64,000 nt of DNA from Alphaproteobacteria bacterium (GCA_020632755.1 JACKEY010000004.1:903501-967500); one strand, 5' to 3'; counted from the first letter of the stretch, positions 50,425 through 59,480 are shown. Made by a program: numbers and translations. Notes: generated from the sequence alone by a model not told the origin.

Positions 50425-52137
50425 ATGCAGCCAGGCACCCGGTTCGGACGGTTCGAGGTCCAGCAGACGCTGGGCCAGGGCGGCATCGCGATGGTCTACC
50501 GGGTCCGGCACGTCCAGCTGGACTCGGTGCTCGCGCTCAAGGTCCTGCGGGTCGGCGAGCCGTCGACCTATCGGCGCCTGCTGCAGGAAGGCCGGATCCA
50601 GGCTCGGCTGAAGCACGAGAACGTGGTGCAGGTGCTCGACGTGGTCGAGCACGAAGGCGGCATCGGCCTGCTGATGGAGTATGTCGACGGGTTCTCGCTC
50701 GACGACTGCCTGCGCGATGGCGTCATGGACCTGCCCGAGGCGCTGGAGATCTTCGAGCAGGTGCTGGCAGGCGTGGCCGCGGCACACGCCCAGGGCGTCA
50801 CCCATCGCGATCTGAAGCCCGGCAACATCCTGCTCACGACGCGCGGGGATCGGGTCCTGGCCAAGGTCACCGACTTCGGCATCGCCAAGGTGTTCTCGGA
50901 CGAAGCGCTCGGCGGCCGCGCCACCCGCGCCGGCGTGACGATGGGCACCCCCGGCTACATGGCGCCCGAGCAGATCATCGACTCCTCCGCCGTCGATCTG
51001 CGCGCCGACATCTTCGCCCTCGGCGCCATCCTCTACGAGATGGTCTCGGGCCACCGCCCCTTCGAGGGCGGCACACCGCTCGACATCCTCAATGCCACCG
51101 CACGGGGGGAGTTCGACCCCCTCGACGAGCTGGTCCCGACCCTCCCCGCCCGTGTCGTGCGCGCCGTGCACCGGGCGCTCGCCCGGGAGCGCGAAGAGCG
51201 CTTCGCGAGCGTCGACGAGCTCGCCGAGGCCCTGTTCGACGACACCTCCTTCCTCCGGCACACCGTCCCTGCGCCACCACCGTCGCTGTCGGAGTCGATC
51301 GACGATCTGCCCACGGACCTCGGCGCCCCGACCCTCGCCCCCCAGACCGAGCTCCCCTCCCAGGAGACCTGGCTCCCCCGGGCCTTCGGCACGCAGGCCG
51401 AGGACACCGAGGAGACCGACGCCCTCGACCTGCCCGAGCCCGCGCGGCCTGCCGGCGAGGGCCTGGGCTACGAGGTGGTCGAGGAGGAGCGGTCGGCCCG
51501 GGACGGCACCCTCGGCGCCCAGGGCTCGGTCGCCCCGAAGGCCGAGGAAGAAGCAGGCGAGACCGGGTCGGACGAGGACGATCCCGACAGCGACGTCAAC
51601 GCGAAGGACGCCGCCGAGATGATGTCGGACCTGCTGTGGTCCTTCCTGCGAGCGACCGCCTGGGGCATCGCGCAGACCGCGCGCTACGCCGGCATCCCCA
51701 TCGTGCTGGTGTTCGCCATCGGCGCCTGGGTGGGCAGCACCACGGCCAGCGAGCTCGAGGCGCTGGCCGACAGCCGGCGCATCGCCGCGGAGAGCCTGTC
51801 GAACGCCATGGACAGCAGCGTGCGACTGGTGCCCGAGGTCATCGCCGGGGGCGGGAACGCCGAGCTGCTGCGTCGCCTGCAGCGCGACTACGAGCAGGCC
51901 GTCACGCCCGAAGAGAAGGCGGCCGCGGCCCGTGAGCTGTCCACCGCGCTCTCCCAGGAGATCGCCCGCCTGCCGCCGCCCCAGGACGAGGACCAGGAAC
52001 GCCGCCGCAAGGAGATCGGCCTGATCATCAACCGGCTGGACCGCGAGGCGGTCGAGTACGGCGAGGTCAACGAGCGTTACGAGTCGATGGCCGGCTCGGC
52101 CCGCGGCACCCTCGCCAAGGCGGTGGGCTGGTTCTGA
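50425..52137 (+). CDS. Hanks-type Ser/Thr kinase with transmembrane helix and periplasmic tail
   Basis: 570 residues. The kinase domain (about residues 9-265) has P-loop GQGGIAMVYRV, the Lys in LALKVLRV, catalytic HRDLKPGN, DFGIAK and GTPGYMAPEQ. A Pro/Glu/Asp-rich linker (about 290-395) leads to one membrane helix (about 422-438, IPIVLVFAIGAWVG). The extracytoplasmic tail of about 130 residues is helical (SRRIAAESLSNAMDSSVRLVPEVIA, in part). It ends YGEVNERYESMAGSARGTLAKAVGWF (in part), which vaguely recalls the LemA C-terminus; this similarity is not firm. A TAGGTT box lies at 50395. The start ATG 50425 follows a GGAGG; the out-of-frame ATG at 50411 is ignored. It probably senses a periplasmic signal. 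Confidence 0.93.
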   Translation: MQPGTRFGRFEVQQTLGQGGIAMVYRVRHVQLDSVLALKVLRVGEPSTYRRLLQEGRIQARLKHENVVQVLDVVEHEGGIGLLMEYVDGFSLDDCLRDGVMDLPEALEIFEQVLAGVAAAHAQGVTHRDLKPGNILLTTRGDRVLAKVTDFGIAKVFSDEALGGRATRAGVTMGTPGYMAPEQIIDSSAVDLRADIFALGAILYEMVSGHRPFEGGTPLDILNATARGEFDPLDELVPTLPARVVRAVHRALAREREERFASVDELAEALFDDTSFLRHTVPAPPPSLSESIDDLPTDLGAPTLAPQTELPSQETWLPRAFGTQAEDTEETDALDLPEPARPAGEGLGYEVVEEERSARDGTLGAQGSVAPKAEEEAGETGSDEDDPDSDVNAKDAAEMMSDLLWSFLRATAWGIAQTARYAGIPIVLVFAIGAWVGSTTASELEALADSRRIAAESLSNAMDSSVRLVPEVIAGGGNAELLRRLQRDYEQAVTPEEKAAAARELSTALSQEIARLPPPQDEDQERRRKEIGLIINRLDREAVEYGEVNERYESMAGSARGTLAKAVGWF

Positions 52138-52192
52138 CCGACCCTCGGAGGCGGGCTGCCAGGGCAGGAGAGCCCCGCCCCGGCGGCAGTGC

Positions 52193-52198
52193 TACGGT
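52193..52198 (+). promoter_or_regulatory. -10 box TACGGT, six bases before ATG 52205
   Basis: TACGGT ends six bases before the start codon with no Shine-Dalgarno between, predicting a leaderless mRNA. Confidence 0.45.
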
Positions 52199-52204
52199 CC
52201 CGCC

Positions 52205-52843
52205 ATGCCGCCTGCGTCCTACCGACTCGACGTCGTCTGCGCGAAGCTCATCGAGCGCCTCGAGGGCGCGCGTCCGACCTTCCAGGGCGATGACGCGCGG
52301 GCCGAGGACCGGTTCCGCGCGATCGCCGAAGAGCAGATCGAAGGCGTCATCGTCGAGCACGACGAGATCCTGGGCACGCCCGGCTGGGGCGCGCTGCTGC
52401 GCCGCGAGGTCATGGAGACCTTCCTGCCCCGGTACACCCGGCTGGCGCTCGATCACAACCAGATCGAAGCCGCCGGCTACCACAGCTGGCGGCGGGGCGA
52501 CCCCGTCGCGCGGGTGGTCATGACCTTCGTCGCGCTCGGCGGGGCGAGCATGGCCTACCAGCTGACCCACCACCCGCTGTCCCTCGCGCTGTTCGTCCTG
52601 GCGCTGGCGGTGCCCTTCCTGCCGGAGATCCGACGCGGCTGGTACCGCAAGCGATACACGGACCTGCTGCAGGAGGTCATCGACGACATGGGGCGCATCC
52701 AGGACAGCCTGGACGGGGCCCCGCCCCGGATGGTGCAGGAGCGCATCCAGCAGGCGCGCGAGCAGGGCTTCACCGAAGAGGTGAGCGACGAAGCCCGCGA
52801 GCGCGCGCGGCAGGGGGCGGCTGCCCGGGAGCCCCAGGGCTGA
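52205..52843 (+). CDS. Membrane protein of unknown function, two helices
   Basis: 212 residues, family not recognised. The N-terminal 100 residues are a soluble helical domain (YRLDVVCAKLIERLEGARPTF, in part; EQIEGVIVEHDEIL). Two membrane helices follow at about 102-120 and 124-142 (VVMTFVALGGASMAYQL and SLALFVLALAVPFLPEI). The C-terminal tail of about 65 residues is helical and charged. It lies between the kinase at 50425 and the SPFH pair at 52905, all on the plus strand. It has a leaderless-type promoter of its own (TACGGT six bases upstream). A functional link with the SPFH proteins is only suggested by neighbourhood. Confidence 0.7.
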   Translation: MPPASYRLDVVCAKLIERLEGARPTFQGDDARAEDRFRAIAEEQIEGVIVEHDEILGTPGWGALLRREVMETFLPRYTRLALDHNQIEAAGYHSWRRGDPVARVVMTFVALGGASMAYQLTHHPLSLALFVLALAVPFLPEIRRGWYRKRYTDLLQEVIDDMGRIQDSLDGAPPRMVQERIQQAREQGFTEEVSDEARERARQGAAAREPQG

Positions 52844-52904
52844 CCGGCGCTCGCGGCCGGACGCGGCGGCATATGCTTGCCGCGTTCCCCACTGCGGAGG
52901 TCCC

Positions 52905-53951
52905 GTGAGCCAGGTCAAGGTCACGCTGCCCGGAGGCGGCTCCGGCCGGTCCCTGTTCAAGCTCGCCGGCGGCGGCGTCGCGCTGCTGGCCGGCCTGCTG
53001 GGCGCGGTCGTGCTCTACGCCATGTTCACGACCGAGGTGAAGGCCGACTCCTTCGCCGTGCGGCAGGTCTTCCTGGGGCCGAACAAGGGCATCCAGGAAG
53101 AGCTGTTCGGGCCCGGGCTGCACTTCGTGATGCCCGGCTACGAGCGGCTGCACGCCTTCCCGCGCAACCTCAAGCTGCTCGAGTTCAACGACAACGGCGT
53201 CACCGCCAGCGGCGACGCGCTCAACGCGCCCTCGATCCGCATCCAGACGAGCGAGGGCTACCAGGTCACCGTCGACGTCACGATCGCCTACCGCATCCTC
53301 GACCCCTACAAGGTCATCAAGAGCGTCGGCCCGGGCAACCTCTACGAGACCTCGCTGATGATCCCGCGCAGCGACAAGGTGCTCCGCCAGAAGCTCGGCG
53401 AGCTCAACGCCGAGGAGTTCTACCAGGGCTCCCTGCGGCGGGCGAAGGCCGAGGAAGCGCGCAGCCTGCTGGCCGCCGACATCAAGGAGAGCGGCATCCA
53501 GGTCTGGAACGTGATGGTCCGGCACTACACCTACGACAGCCGCTACCAGGAAGCGATCGAGCAGCGGAAGATCCAGGACCAGACGGTCTTCAAGAACCGC
53601 GCCGAGGCGGTCGCCGCGTCCCGCGAGGCCGAGAAGAACCGCGTGCTGGCCGAGGGAAGCGCGCTCATCGAGGTCGAGAAGGAGCGCGGCCGGGCCGAGG
53701 TCAAGAAGATCCGCGCCGACGCGGACCTGTACTACCGGGAGAAGGTCGCCGAGGGCGATCTGCTCGTCGCGTTGGCCGAGGCCGAGGGCACCCGGCTGGA
53801 GAACCAGGCGCTGCAGGCCGCCGGCGCGGGCAACATGGTCGGCCTGAAGATGGCCGACGTGCTCGAGAACGCTGCCGTCATCGTGGTCCCGACCGACGGC
53901 CAGAGCGGGGTCAATCCCCTCGACCTCGACCAGCTGATCCGGGGGTGGTGA
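52905..53951 (+). CDS. SPFH (band 7/prohibitin-type) membrane protein
   Basis: 348 residues from GTG 52905 (GGAGG upstream; TATGCT box at 52872). One N-terminal membrane helix (about residues 20-42) precedes an SPFH/Band-7 domain (about 45-220) with FAVRQVFLGPNKGIQEELFGPGLHFVMPGYE (in part: GPGLHFVMPGYE) and VDVTIAYRILDPYKVI. The C-terminal half is a long coiled coil rich in EAEKNR and ALIEVEKERGRAEVKKIRADADL, in part. SPFH proteins oligomerise into rings or microdomains and often work with proteases or dynamin-like partners. The adjacent gene one base away encodes a second SPFH protein that is lipid-anchored, so a hetero-oligomer is likely (compare HflK/HflC). Confidence 0.9.
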   Translation: MSQVKVTLPGGGSGRSLFKLAGGGVALLAGLLGAVVLYAMFTTEVKADSFAVRQVFLGPNKGIQEELFGPGLHFVMPGYERLHAFPRNLKLLEFNDNGVTASGDALNAPSIRIQTSEGYQVTVDVTIAYRILDPYKVIKSVGPGNLYETSLMIPRSDKVLRQKLGELNAEEFYQGSLRRAKAEEARSLLAADIKESGIQVWNVMVRHYTYDSRYQEAIEQRKIQDQTVFKNRAEAVAASREAEKNRVLAEGSALIEVEKERGRAEVKKIRADADLYYREKVAEGDLLVALAEAEGTRLENQALQAAGAGNMVGLKMADVLENAAVIVVPTDGQSGVNPLDLDQLIRGW

Positions 53952-53952
53952 G

Positions 53953-54984
53953 ATGAACCTGCGCACCTGCTTCGTCCTGCCCCTGCTCGCCGCGCTCGCG
54001 GCCGGCTGCACCCCCCACTCCACCGGGTCGACCGAGGTCGGCGTGCGGGTCGCCAAGGTCGGCATCTACGAGCCCCAGGGCGTCGTGCCCGACCCCTACG
54101 CCCCCGGCGCCACCTACTTCTTCCCGCCGGTCATCAACGACTGGTACCTCTACGACACGGCGCTGCAGAACCTGGTCATGAGCGGCGAGACCAACCAGGG
54201 CGATCGCTACGGCGACGACTCGCTGCGCTTCAAGACCATCGACGGCAACGACATCTCGGTCAACGTCACGGTGGCCTGGAGCATCGACGCGACCAAGGCG
54301 CCGACCCTGCTGCAGTTCGCCGGCCCGGACACGCGGGCGGTGGGCGAGCGACTGGTCCGCCCCGTCAGCCGGACGATCATCCGCGACGTGCTCAACAGCC
54401 TGGCCAGCGAGCAGTACTACGACGCCGGCATCCGGTTCAAGAAGGCCGAAGAAGCCGCCGCGCTGCTCAACCACTTCCTGAACCCCGAAGGTGTGCTGGT
54501 GAACCAGGTGCTGCTCGGCGAGCACCGGTTCAACGAGCGCTACGAGCAGATCATCAAGGACAAGAAGGTCGCCGAGCAGGACGCGGCCCGGCTGTCGTCA
54601 GAGACCGAAGCCGCCCGCGAGCTGCGCCGTCGCGAGCTCGAGCAGGCCAAGGGCCTGGTCCAGCAGGCGATCGAAGAAGCCACGGGCGAGTCCCGCAAGA
54701 AGCGCATCGACGCCGACGCGATCCACTACGAGCGCGAGCGCCAGGCCGAGGCGATCCTGGCCGAGCAGCGGGCCAAGGCCAAGGGCATCGCCGAGCGGGC
54801 CAAGGCGCTGTCGGGCAGCGGCGGCCGGAACATCGTGAAGCTCAAGGTGGCCGAAGCCCTGCAGGGCAAGCCGATCGTCTTCGTGCCGACCCAGGGCATG
54901 GATCTGCGCACCACCGACATGAACGAGCTGCTCCAGGCCTACGCCATCACCAACGGCGTGCAGCGCTCGACCGCCGGCCAGTAG
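53953..54984 (+). CDS. SPFH-domain lipoprotein, partner of the preceding SPFH gene
   Basis: 343 residues, one base after the previous stop. Signal MNLRTCFVLPLLAALAAGC with lipobox LAAGC. The mature protein starts TPHSTGSTEVGVRVAKVGIYEP. A diverged SPFH domain (about residues 27-190) includes GATYFFPPVINDWYLYDTALQNLVM and DISVNVTVAWSIDATKAPTLL. It is followed by a coiled coil rich in EAARELRRRELEQAKGL-type sequence. A lipid-anchored SPFH protein is uncommon; known SPFH proteins are usually anchored by a helix, a hairpin or acylation. If exported, it faces the periplasm or outer membrane while its partner's membrane helix anchors in the inner membrane, unless the two form one ring. Confidence 0.85.
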   Translation: MNLRTCFVLPLLAALAAGCTPHSTGSTEVGVRVAKVGIYEPQGVVPDPYAPGATYFFPPVINDWYLYDTALQNLVMSGETNQGDRYGDDSLRFKTIDGNDISVNVTVAWSIDATKAPTLLQFAGPDTRAVGERLVRPVSRTIIRDVLNSLASEQYYDAGIRFKKAEEAAALLNHFLNPEGVLVNQVLLGEHRFNERYEQIIKDKKVAEQDAARLSSETEAARELRRRELEQAKGLVQQAIEEATGESRKKRIDADAIHYERERQAEAILAEQRAKAKGIAERAKALSGSGGRNIVKLKVAEALQGKPIVFVPTQGMDLRTTDMNELLQAYAITNGVQRSTAGQ

Positions 54985-54994
54985 CCCCGGCAGC

Positions 54995-56539
54995 TCAGGC
55001 GTCGGCGTCCTTCTTCGGGATGACGTCGGCGTCGAGGTGCGTCGGCGGGTGCTCGATGCGGTCGGCGTAGATCCACGCCGGCACCTTGCGCGTCAGGCGG
55101 CGGGGGTCCCGGGTCCGGGCGATGGTGCGCTGCCAGGCCCGTCGGCGACCGTGGCGGTCGCCCAGATCGACGGCGACGGGCGTCTCCAGGAAGAAGCCAT
55201 CCTCGTCGGTGATCAGCAGGACGCGGGGGCGGTCGAGGGGGGTGAGCCCGGCACCCGGACCGAGCACGATGGCCTGCTCGCCCGTGTCCAGCTCGACCAG
55301 CGAGCCCGTCGGGAACCGGCCGATGATGCGGACCAGCGAGCGCACCAGCACCTCGTCCAGGCGCTCGCCGGCCTTGCGGCGCAGCAGCTGCTTGACCGCC
55401 TGGTCGGGTGGCCAGCCCTGCCGGTGCGGGCGGTCGGCGCACAGGGCGTCGAAGACGTCGGCCACGGCGACGATGCGACTGAACAGGTGGGGGCGCTGGC
55501 CGGGGACCGGGTAGCCGTCGCTGCCGTCCGCGCTCAGGTGGTGCTCGGCGGCGACCACGGCGCGGTCGATGCTGCCGGGGGTGAAGCCGTAGGCCCGCAG
55601 CAGGTGCGTGAACCCCAGCAGCGGGTGGCGCTGCACCTGGTCGCGCTCGGTCGGGGTGAGGGGACGCGGGGCCTCGAAGAGGGTCGTGTCGACCAGCGCC
55701 TCGCCGATGTTGTGTCCGAGCGCGGCGACGCCCAGGCGGACCAGCTCGCGGCGAGGGAGGTCCAGGGACCGGCCGATGCACAGGCTGTAGATGGTGACCA
55801 TGAGGTCGTGGGCGCTGCCGGACAGGCTGGGGTCCCGCAGGGCGGTGAGCGCGAGCAGGTCCTCCAGGTCGCCCTCGGCGAGCTGGACCAGGCTGAGCAC
55901 CAGGGCGCGCTGCCGGCGGCGGGCGTACAGGTCGAGCTTGGACAGCCGGCCGCGGTCGACCACGACCAGCCCCTCCTCGAACAGGGCGATGGCTTCCTCC
56001 CGCTTCTCCTCGCGGCGGCTGCGGGCGCGATCGGAGTCGCTCGGGAGGGGGAGGAGCTTGATCCCGGGGAGGGCCTCGGCCACGACGTCGTCCACGTCGC
56101 GGCGCAGCAGGCGGCCGAGGGAGAGCAGGGTCGACTCCTGGACCTCGCCCTCCAGCACCAGGCCCCGCGCCTTCAGCCCGGCGAGGCGATCGGTGAACAG
56201 CAGCGCGGCTTCCCAGGACTGCCGGGTGGCGCGCAGCCAGACGCCGTTGACGAAGGCGTGGCCCTCGGCGAAGACGAAGGCGAGATCCTGTTCGGTCTCG
56301 TGCAGGGCGGCGAGGTCGGCGGCGATCCGGTCCAGCAGCCGGCGCACGGCGGCGTTGCTGGCTTCGTGCACGCGCAGGGTGCGGCCGAGGGCGTCGAGGT
56401 GCACGATCAGCTCGCGGGCGTGCTGCACGACCCGCTTGCGCCGGGCCTGGTCGTCGGTGCGACCACGCAGCTCGGGGGTCGCCAGCTCGGGCGTCGTCGA
56501 CGCGGGAGGTGTCGAACCGGTGGGGGGCGGCGTGCTCAT
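54995..56539 (-). CDS. Degenerate HD-GYP-like protein
   Basis: 514 residues, the third gene of a kinase / HEAT / HD-GYP operon, ATGA overlap with the HEAT gene. The N-terminal 240 residues are helical. An HD-GYP-like region (about residues 265-345) contains LGHNIGEALV where active enzymes have a His-Asp (HDIGK), RHPLLGFTHL, and AEHHLSADGSDGYPV where active enzymes have HHE..DGxGYP. The Asp of the HD pair is Asn and the HHE Glu is Leu, so cyclic-di-GMP phosphodiesterase activity is unlikely. A C-terminal domain of about 130 residues follows (SLVELDTGEQAIVLGPGAGL in part). It may be a c-di-GMP binder or a scaffold; its partners are a kinase and a HEAT protein. Confidence 0.82.
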   Translation of the reverse strand: MSTPPPTGSTPPASTTPELATPELRGRTDDQARRKRVVQHARELIVHLDALGRTLRVHEASNAAVRRLLDRIAADLAALHETEQDLAFVFAEGHAFVNGVWLRATRQSWEAALLFTDRLAGLKARGLVLEGEVQESTLLSLGRLLRRDVDDVVAEALPGIKLLPLPSDSDRARSRREEKREEAIALFEEGLVVVDRGRLSKLDLYARRRQRALVLSLVQLAEGDLEDLLALTALRDPSLSGSAHDLMVTIYSLCIGRSLDLPRRELVRLGVAALGHNIGEALVDTTLFEAPRPLTPTERDQVQRHPLLGFTHLLRAYGFTPGSIDRAVVAAEHHLSADGSDGYPVPGQRPHLFSRIVAVADVFDALCADRPHRQGWPPDQAVKQLLRRKAGERLDEVLVRSLVRIIGRFPTGSLVELDTGEQAIVLGPGAGLTPLDRPRVLLITDEDGFFLETPVAVDLGDRHGRRRAWQRTIARTRDPRRLTRKVPAWIYADRIEHPPTHLDADVIPKKDADA

Positions 56540-58338
56540 CGGCGCCTCCGGCCCGGGCCACCCGCGTCCATCGCGGCGAGCGCGTCCTTGCAGGCCTGGC
56601 CGCGGGCGCCCACCCAGCTCTTGCTCCCTTCTTCGAGGGCCTGTCGGGCGTCCGCCGAGCCGGTCGCAGCCAGCCCCATCGCGGCGCAGCGGAGCAGGTC
56701 ACCGGCCTTCTGCCCGGCGAACAGCCCGACCCGCCGGTCGAGCAGCTGGCGCAGGGGCCCGACCGCGGAGCCCTTCATCACCGTGCCGAAGGACACGCAC
56801 AGGCTCTCGGCCAGGTCGTCCTGGCGGGCCATCAGGGCGTCGGCCGACAGGCGTCGCCGGAACCAGTCGGCAGCGGCGGACGGCGGAGCGGTGGCCAGGG
56901 CCAGGGCGGCGGCCTGGCGCACGCGGGGCCGGCGGTCTTCGAGGCAGGCCAGCACGCGGGCGGCTTCGGCGGTGGGGATGCCGGTGTCGGCGTACCACTG
57001 CAGGGTGATCTCGGGGATGCGGCCCGCGGGATGGTCGAGCAGCGCCGGTCGGGCGGCGCGCTCTTCCTCGCCATCGCGGCCGCGGAGCAGCTGCGCGGCC
57101 GGGACCAGCAGCTCGGGGGGCGTGTGCTCGTCCCACAGCCAGCGACGGGCGCGGCGGGCGGCGACCTCGCCGAGGGTGGTGGCCAGCCAGCGTCCCTGGG
57201 CGGCGCTGCCGGTCTCGCCGGCGCCTTCTCCGAAGGCCCACTCGACCAGGGCGCGGATCGCGGCGTCGTCGAGCATCTCGACCAGTCGATCCACCGCGGC
57301 GGGATCCGCGCCCGGTCCTGCCTCGGCCAGCAGGCGGGCGATGGTGATCGGGTGGGTGGCGGTGTCCAGGAAGCGCTCGATGCGGGACCGGATCTGCGGG
57401 TCCTGGGCGGCGTCGCGCTGGATGGTGGCGGTGTCGATGAGCGCGGCGAGGGCGAAGGCGTCGCGCTGGCGCATCACCTCGGACAGGGCCCCTTCGGCCA
57501 TGCGCAGGGCGTCGCCGGGGCGCAGCTCGGCGCGGCGGGCACGGGCCACCCGGAACAGCAGCTCCGAGGCCCGGCGGACCTGGTCCCCCGGCTGCTCCAG
57601 CGCGGCTTCCGAGCGCATCGCCGCCACGGCGTCGGCGTCGTCGGCCAGGGACTCCGCGAACCGCAGCTCCCACTCGCCCGGCGGCAGCTGCTCCTCGTCC
57701 CAGGCGCCGTCTTCTCCCGCGACCACGTCCAGCGCGTCGCCGGCCCGATCCACGGCGCGCACCAGCTCGTCGTCGGGCAGGGCCTGGGCCGCCCGCTCGG
57801 CCGACAGCTCGTCCAGCTCCGGCGTGTCGATGCCCTCGACCAGCGCGCGGACGGCGCTGTGATCCTGGTCGCGCAGGAAGCGCAGCGCGTCGCCCGAGAT
57901 CGCCTCGGCCTCCATCAGGGCCGCGACGGCCCGGAACCCGATGCCGTGCATGCGCGCCTGCCACAGGAGGGACTCCATGGTCTCCTCCTCGTGCTCCGGC
58001 AGGGACAGGTTGACCCGCAGCACGTCGAACAACCGGGCGAGCTCCTTGCGGCTGGCCGAGGGGTGGAAGGTGAGCGAGTGGATGCCTTCCCGGTGCAGCA
58101 GGCGGCCCAGCCCCTCCTTGTCCTCGTCCTCGGCGTAGAGCAGCTGGCCCTGCCAGCGCAGCCCGTCGACGCCGGACCGCAGGGACACGGACCCGTGCGC
58201 CCGCACGGCGCCGGCCAGGGGCTGCCACACGCGGTCGATCGCCTCGCGGGCCTGCGGGTGGTCCACGCCGTACAGCCGCGCCCGCTCGATCGCCTGGCGG
58301 AAGCCCTCGGCGGCCTGACTGACCTGCTCGTCGGCCAC
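56536..58338 (-). CDS. HEAT-repeat-like helical protein
   Basis: 600 residues from GTG 58338, two bases after the kinase stop and overlapping the HD-GYP-like gene by ATGA. The N-terminal 140 residues have SQAAEGFRQAIERARLYGVDHPQAREAIDRVW (in part) and LLYAEDEDKEGLGRLLHREGIHSLTFHP, which is helical. The C-terminal 170 residues contain HEAT-type pairs: ARVLACLEDRRPRVRQAAALAL, RRLSADALMARQDDLAESL and AAMGLAATGSADARQALEEG. It has no catalytic motif. A scaffold or adaptor role between the upstream kinase and the downstream HD-GYP-like protein is the simplest reading. No close known family. Confidence 0.78.
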   Translation of the reverse strand: MADEQVSQAAEGFRQAIERARLYGVDHPQAREAIDRVWQPLAGAVRAHGSVSLRSGVDGLRWQGQLLYAEDEDKEGLGRLLHREGIHSLTFHPSASRKELARLFDVLRVNLSLPEHEEETMESLLWQARMHGIGFRAVAALMEAEAISGDALRFLRDQDHSAVRALVEGIDTPELDELSAERAAQALPDDELVRAVDRAGDALDVVAGEDGAWDEEQLPPGEWELRFAESLADDADAVAAMRSEAALEQPGDQVRRASELLFRVARARRAELRPGDALRMAEGALSEVMRQRDAFALAALIDTATIQRDAAQDPQIRSRIERFLDTATHPITIARLLAEAGPGADPAAVDRLVEMLDDAAIRALVEWAFGEGAGETGSAAQGRWLATTLGEVAARRARRWLWDEHTPPELLVPAAQLLRGRDGEEERAARPALLDHPAGRIPEITLQWYADTGIPTAEAARVLACLEDRRPRVRQAAALALATAPPSAAADWFRRRLSADALMARQDDLAESLCVSFGTVMKGSAVGPLRQLLDRRVGLFAGQKAGDLLRCAAMGLAATGSADARQALEEGSKSWVGARGQACKDALAAMDAGGPGRRRR

Positions 58339-58340
58339 CG

Positions 58341-59480
58341 TCAGCGGGCCTCCGCGCCGGCCAGGATCTTGTCGACGTAGCGGGCGAAGTGCGCGTCGAG
58401 TAGCCGCAGGCCGGACTCGTAGGCGTAGTCGGACACGTCTTCGAGGAAGTCCAGGGCCGATGCGTAGCGGTCCTCGGGCTCGGCGGCGAGGCTGCGCAGC
58501 AGCACGTCCTCGAGGCCGTCGGGGATGGTGAGGTCGCCGTCCACCAGCTGGCGCGGGTCGAAGGCCAGGATGCGGGCCTCGAACTCGCGGAAGGACAGGT
58601 TGCGCCCGAACAGGGGCTGCATCGTCAGCAGCTCGTAGAAGGTCACGCCCATCGCGAAGATGTCGGACTGCACCGACGCCCTGGCCCCCCGGTAGATCTC
58701 GGGTGCCAGGTACTGCGGCTTGCCCGCCATGCGCAGGCTCTGGACCCCGGACGCGGCGGCGACACCGAAGTCGGCGAGCTTCACCGCGCCGTGTCGGCTG
58801 ATCAGGATGTTGCCGGGGCTGATGTCGCGGTGGACGATGCCCAGGTGGTTCCCTTCGGTGTCACGGGCCCGGTGGGCATGGTGCAGACCCTGCAGGGTCT
58901 CGCGCACCAGGTAGATCAGGTGCCGCAGGGGGATCTCGCCGCCGCGCTCGCGGGTCAGCTGCCGCAGGCTGCGCGCGTCGCAGCCGTCGATCCACTCCAT
59001 CGCCATCCACACGCGGTCCCCGGTGCGGCCGACGTCGAGGATCTGCACGATGTTGGGGTGGCGCAGCTGCGCGACGATCTGGGCCTCGGACAGGATCTGT
59101 CGGGTGAACAGCGGGTCGGCCTGGTGCCCGGGGTGCACGACCTTGAGGGCGCAGCGCATGGTGACGCCCGTGTCGCTGACGCGGTCGGCCAGGTGCACCT
59201 CGCCCATGCCGCCGCGGCCCAGGCGCTCGAGCAGCCGGTAGCCGGGCACCAGCGGCGCCTCGCCGGTCTCCAGGGGGTCGCCGAGGTCGTCCAGGGGACG
59301 GCCGCGGGGCCGCTGGTAGGGGTCGCTCGGGATGGTCCCGGTCAGCGGTGCGGGCGGCTCGGGCTGCGCCTCGCCCTCCCAGGCGAAGGTACTCGGGGCA
59401 GTGGCGGGGCTTTCGTCGGAGCCGTGCGGATCCTCGGCCGAAGGCAGCGGGAGGATCGACTCCGTCTTGTCGTGAGGCAT
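58341..59480 (-). CDS. Cytosolic Hanks-type Ser/Thr kinase
   Basis: 379 residues from ATG 59480 (TACGCT box at 59507-59502; AGGG upstream). The N-terminal 75 residues are a low-complexity, Pro/Glu-rich stretch, then the kinase (about 78-340) with P-loop LGRGGMGEVHLAD, the Lys in CALKVVHP, catalytic HRDISPGN (HRDIxPxN is common in myxobacterial kinases), ADFGVA and the APE in KPQYLAPEI. No membrane helix is seen, so it is cytoplasmic. It heads an operon with a HEAT-repeat protein and a degenerate HD-GYP protein, and is divergent from 59571-60542. Likely phosphorylates one of its neighbours; not shown. Confidence 0.93.
   Translation of the reverse strand: MPHDKTESILPLPSAEDPHGSDESPATAPSTFAWEGEAQPEPPAPLTGTIPSDPYQRPRGRPLDDLGDPLETGEAPLVPGYRLLERLGRGGMGEVHLADRVSDTGVTMRCALKVVHPGHQADPLFTRQILSEAQIVAQLRHPNIVQILDVGRTGDRVWMAMEWIDGCDARSLRQLTRERGGEIPLRHLIYLVRETLQGLHHAHRARDTEGNHLGIVHRDISPGNILISRHGAVKLADFGVAAASGVQSLRMAGKPQYLAPEIYRGARASVQSDIFAMGVTFYELLTMQPLFGRNLSFREFEARILAFDPRQLVDGDLTIPDGLEDVLLRSLAAEPEDRYASALDFLEDVSDYAYESGLRLLDAHFARYVDKILAGAEAR

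Noticed and set aside
54995..56539. Active c-di-GMP phosphodiesterase (HD-GYP)
   Set aside because: The HD pair is HN and the HHE motif is HHL, so metal binding is unlikely.
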